Positions 62,178 to 64,000 of a stretch of DNA of 64,000 nucleotides are shown in pieces. Under the pieces are notes generated by a model, which searched no databases, had not been told where the DNA came from, and saw only the letters and a list, made by a program, of their open reading frames with translations. The translations under genes were made by a program, and so were the position numbers. Position 1 is the stretch's first letter; each line of letters starts with the position of its first letter. The stretch comes from Sclerurus mexicanus (taxonomy: Eukaryota; Chordata; Aves; Passeriformes; Furnariidae), in NCBI GenBank assembly GCA_013396755.1, contig VWZF01002696.1, forward strand, positions 83,108 to 147,107. Reading direction: 5' to 3'.

Positions 62178-63599
62178 CATCTTATCCTTCGAGATGGAAT
62201 CCCTTGGATTGTAAATTCTCATTAAGACAAAAATTCTATCCATTTTGTTCCAGTACTTTTAAAAAAATGTTTTAATTCTCAGATAAAAATGTTAATCTGT
62301 CTGCAAAGTCTCTTCATTTTTATTGCTACTGTATTAATGTCCTGCAACCTGTGAAGGTATCTTAATTTACTGAAAATGCAAATTTTCTTCAGTGTGAAAC
62401 ACCTGTACAGCTGTAACTACATCAAAAGTCTGTGTTAAATATTTGTGGAATACTTGATTGTGTTGCGCTTCTGTAACTGTATGACTGGCTAAGCATTGCA
62501 TAGGGAAAGATAGGGAAATCAATAAATGTTACTACTGGGATATTTGATTTGCTTGAATTTCAAACAAATTGCTTAAAGCCTGGCAAAAAAACACCCTGAC
62601 TGAACTGACTCTGTACTAATAGTAAGTTTAAAGGAACTGATAAATAGGAGCCATTTTATGAATGGCTCAGACTTGTTTTCCTGTAAACTAAACTTAGAAG
62701 CTGCTGCTTTTCTACATAAATAAAGTTAGATACCTTTGTTATTGGATCTCGTGTCCATTTTCTTTTGGGGAGAAATTTGCCCTGTAATCACAAGTTCTGA
62801 CCAGACTACAAAAGGACAAAGAATCACAAGCCATATAATGCCATTCTCTGAAGGGAAAAGTAGGTTCCTTCCCCTATAAGAAGCAGGTAGTTTTACAGTG
62901 GGTTGAACAGAACAATATAATTCTTCCTATTTCAGCAAAAAATGTTTCTGTCTCACGTACACACACAGCTTGACTTTCTAAAGGGTACGGATTAAACAGC
63001 TGGGGTTATTTGAAAAGTGTCTGAAGTTCTCTTCCTAGCCATAAAGAATTGCACTATAAAGATTTATAATTCGATAGGGAGGAGTTTCCTCTTTTCTGCT
63101 GCGACACAAAAAGACTTGGTTTCTTTTAATAACTGAAATGGTTTCTACCTCTGTCTGAGTCTACAAGAACCTCTTGGAAAGTTCACAGGGGAGTTACAGT
63201 TCACCATGTAAGCTAGTCAAATGCAAACTTATTTCTTTGAGCAGCCACTAGTCATCTTCTCCATTAAATGGGTTGTCTAATGCATATCCAATTTAGATAC
63301 TGTATTTTTTATAGACAAGCCTGAGGATCTCAGGAAGATATAAATCTTAGGGACAGGACAATGAAGTGTAAAGAGCTACTTAGGTTGACTTCAGACTGGA
63401 ATCTGGACTGTAGTCCTAAAAATGTTGTGATAGAAATTTCTGAGTGGCTTCCGCAAGCTTTTTTTTTTTTTGATCCAATTTCCAATTATTCATTTCCTGC
63501 ATGTCTGCTTTGTTCCTTCTGTTCTGTATGTATATGTATCTTTATTTTCACAATCAAAACTCTTAAAGAATTAAGGAGTGCTCTGAGAATGAATGAAGA

Positions 63600-64000
63600 A
63601 ATGGCTGAGAGCATTGTCCAAACACTTCTTGAACTCTGTCAGGCTTGGTGCTGTGACCACTTCCCTGGGGAGTCTGTTCCGGTGCCCAACCACCCTCTGG
63701 GTGAAGAACCTTTCTCTAATATCCAATCTAAACCTTCCCTGACACAACTTCAGGCCATTCCCTCGGGTCCTGTCACTGGTCATCACAGGGAAGAGGTCAG
63801 TGTCTGTTCCTCCTCTGCCCCTCAAAAGGAAGTTGTAACTGCAATGAGGTCTCCCCTCAGTCTCCTCCAGGATGAACACGCCAAGTGCCCTCAGCCACTC
63901 CTCACACGGCTTCCCCTCAAGGCCCTTCACCATCTTTGTTGCCCTCCTTTGGACACTTTCTAAGAGCTTAATATCTTTCCTATATTGCAGTGCCCAAAAC
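63600..64000 (-). mobile_element. CR1 LINE, minus strand, runs off the window
   Basis: CCAAACACTTCTTGAACTCT, GGCTTGGTGCTGTGACCACT, AACCTTTCTCTAATATCC, GAGGTCTCCCCTCAGTCTCC and TTGCCCTCCTTTGGACACTT are reverse complements of CR1 coding sequence. On the minus strand the frame 63571-63933 reads as part of the reverse-transcriptase C-terminal region. The element lacks the roughly 100-bp 3' tail seen in the 55.5-kb copy and continues past 64000. The plus frame 63361-63963 is an antisense reading joined to unrelated sequence. Confidence 0.93.

Noticed and set aside
63361..63963. Frame of 200 codons, plus strand, the longest non-minisatellite frame.
   Set aside because: Its second half is the antisense strand of a CR1 element and its first half is unrelated intergenic sequence.

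Overview
The window looks like bird nuclear DNA. It is AT-rich and almost entirely intronic or intergenic. It carries several CR1 LINE fragments, one of which ends in the bird-typical ATTCTATGA-type 3' tail, plus LTRs of avian endogenous retroviruses. There are no bacterial-style operons, RNA genes or CRISPR arrays. Most ORFs of 60-150 codons are chance openings in AT-rich DNA or lie inside repeats.

One host gene is supported: the 3' end of CCDC171 (coiled-coil domain containing 171) on the + strand. Four coding exons were read with matching splice sites and phases: 676-730, 13181-13312, 33634-33784 and 53627-53772 (stop TAA at 53770-53772). Joined, they give a continuous C-terminal tail of about 160 residues. 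It resembles the human CCDC171 C-terminus as I recall it (for example NDFTLELPKLHLETF, HIAALKSRLQTACL, DTTY). The three introns are about 12.5, 20.3 and 19.8 kb. In birds the human 9p22 region corresponds to the Z chromosome, so the window is probably Z-linked; that is inference from synteny, not seen here.

Layout: 1-675 is the intron before the first visible exon. 731-13180 is an intron with a probable solo LTR (3870-4721, minus), a possible decayed gag-like fragment (4864-5226, plus), a (GT)18 microsatellite and a CpG-rich island holding a 49-bp minisatellite (12127-12512). 13313-33633 is an intron with a possible LTR remnant near 15.4-15.8 kb, a 3'-complete CR1 (17630-18224), a CT-rich block, a clean solo LTR with a 5-bp target duplication (24752-25407, minus) and a short CR1 tail. 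33785-53626 is an intron with a polypyrimidine tract, a 37-base assembly gap (39110-39146) and stretches rich in homeobox, E-box, SOX and RUNX-like motifs that may be conserved regulatory elements. 53773-64000 holds the 3' UTR and then intergenic DNA, with three CR1 fragments on the minus strand.

I see no new multi-gene system. The items most worth checking are the dimeric 49-bp CpG-rich minisatellite, the CCDC171 C-terminus, which looks shorter and possibly frameshifted relative to human, the candidate enhancers in the last intron, and a near-perfect inverted repeat at 41062-41112.
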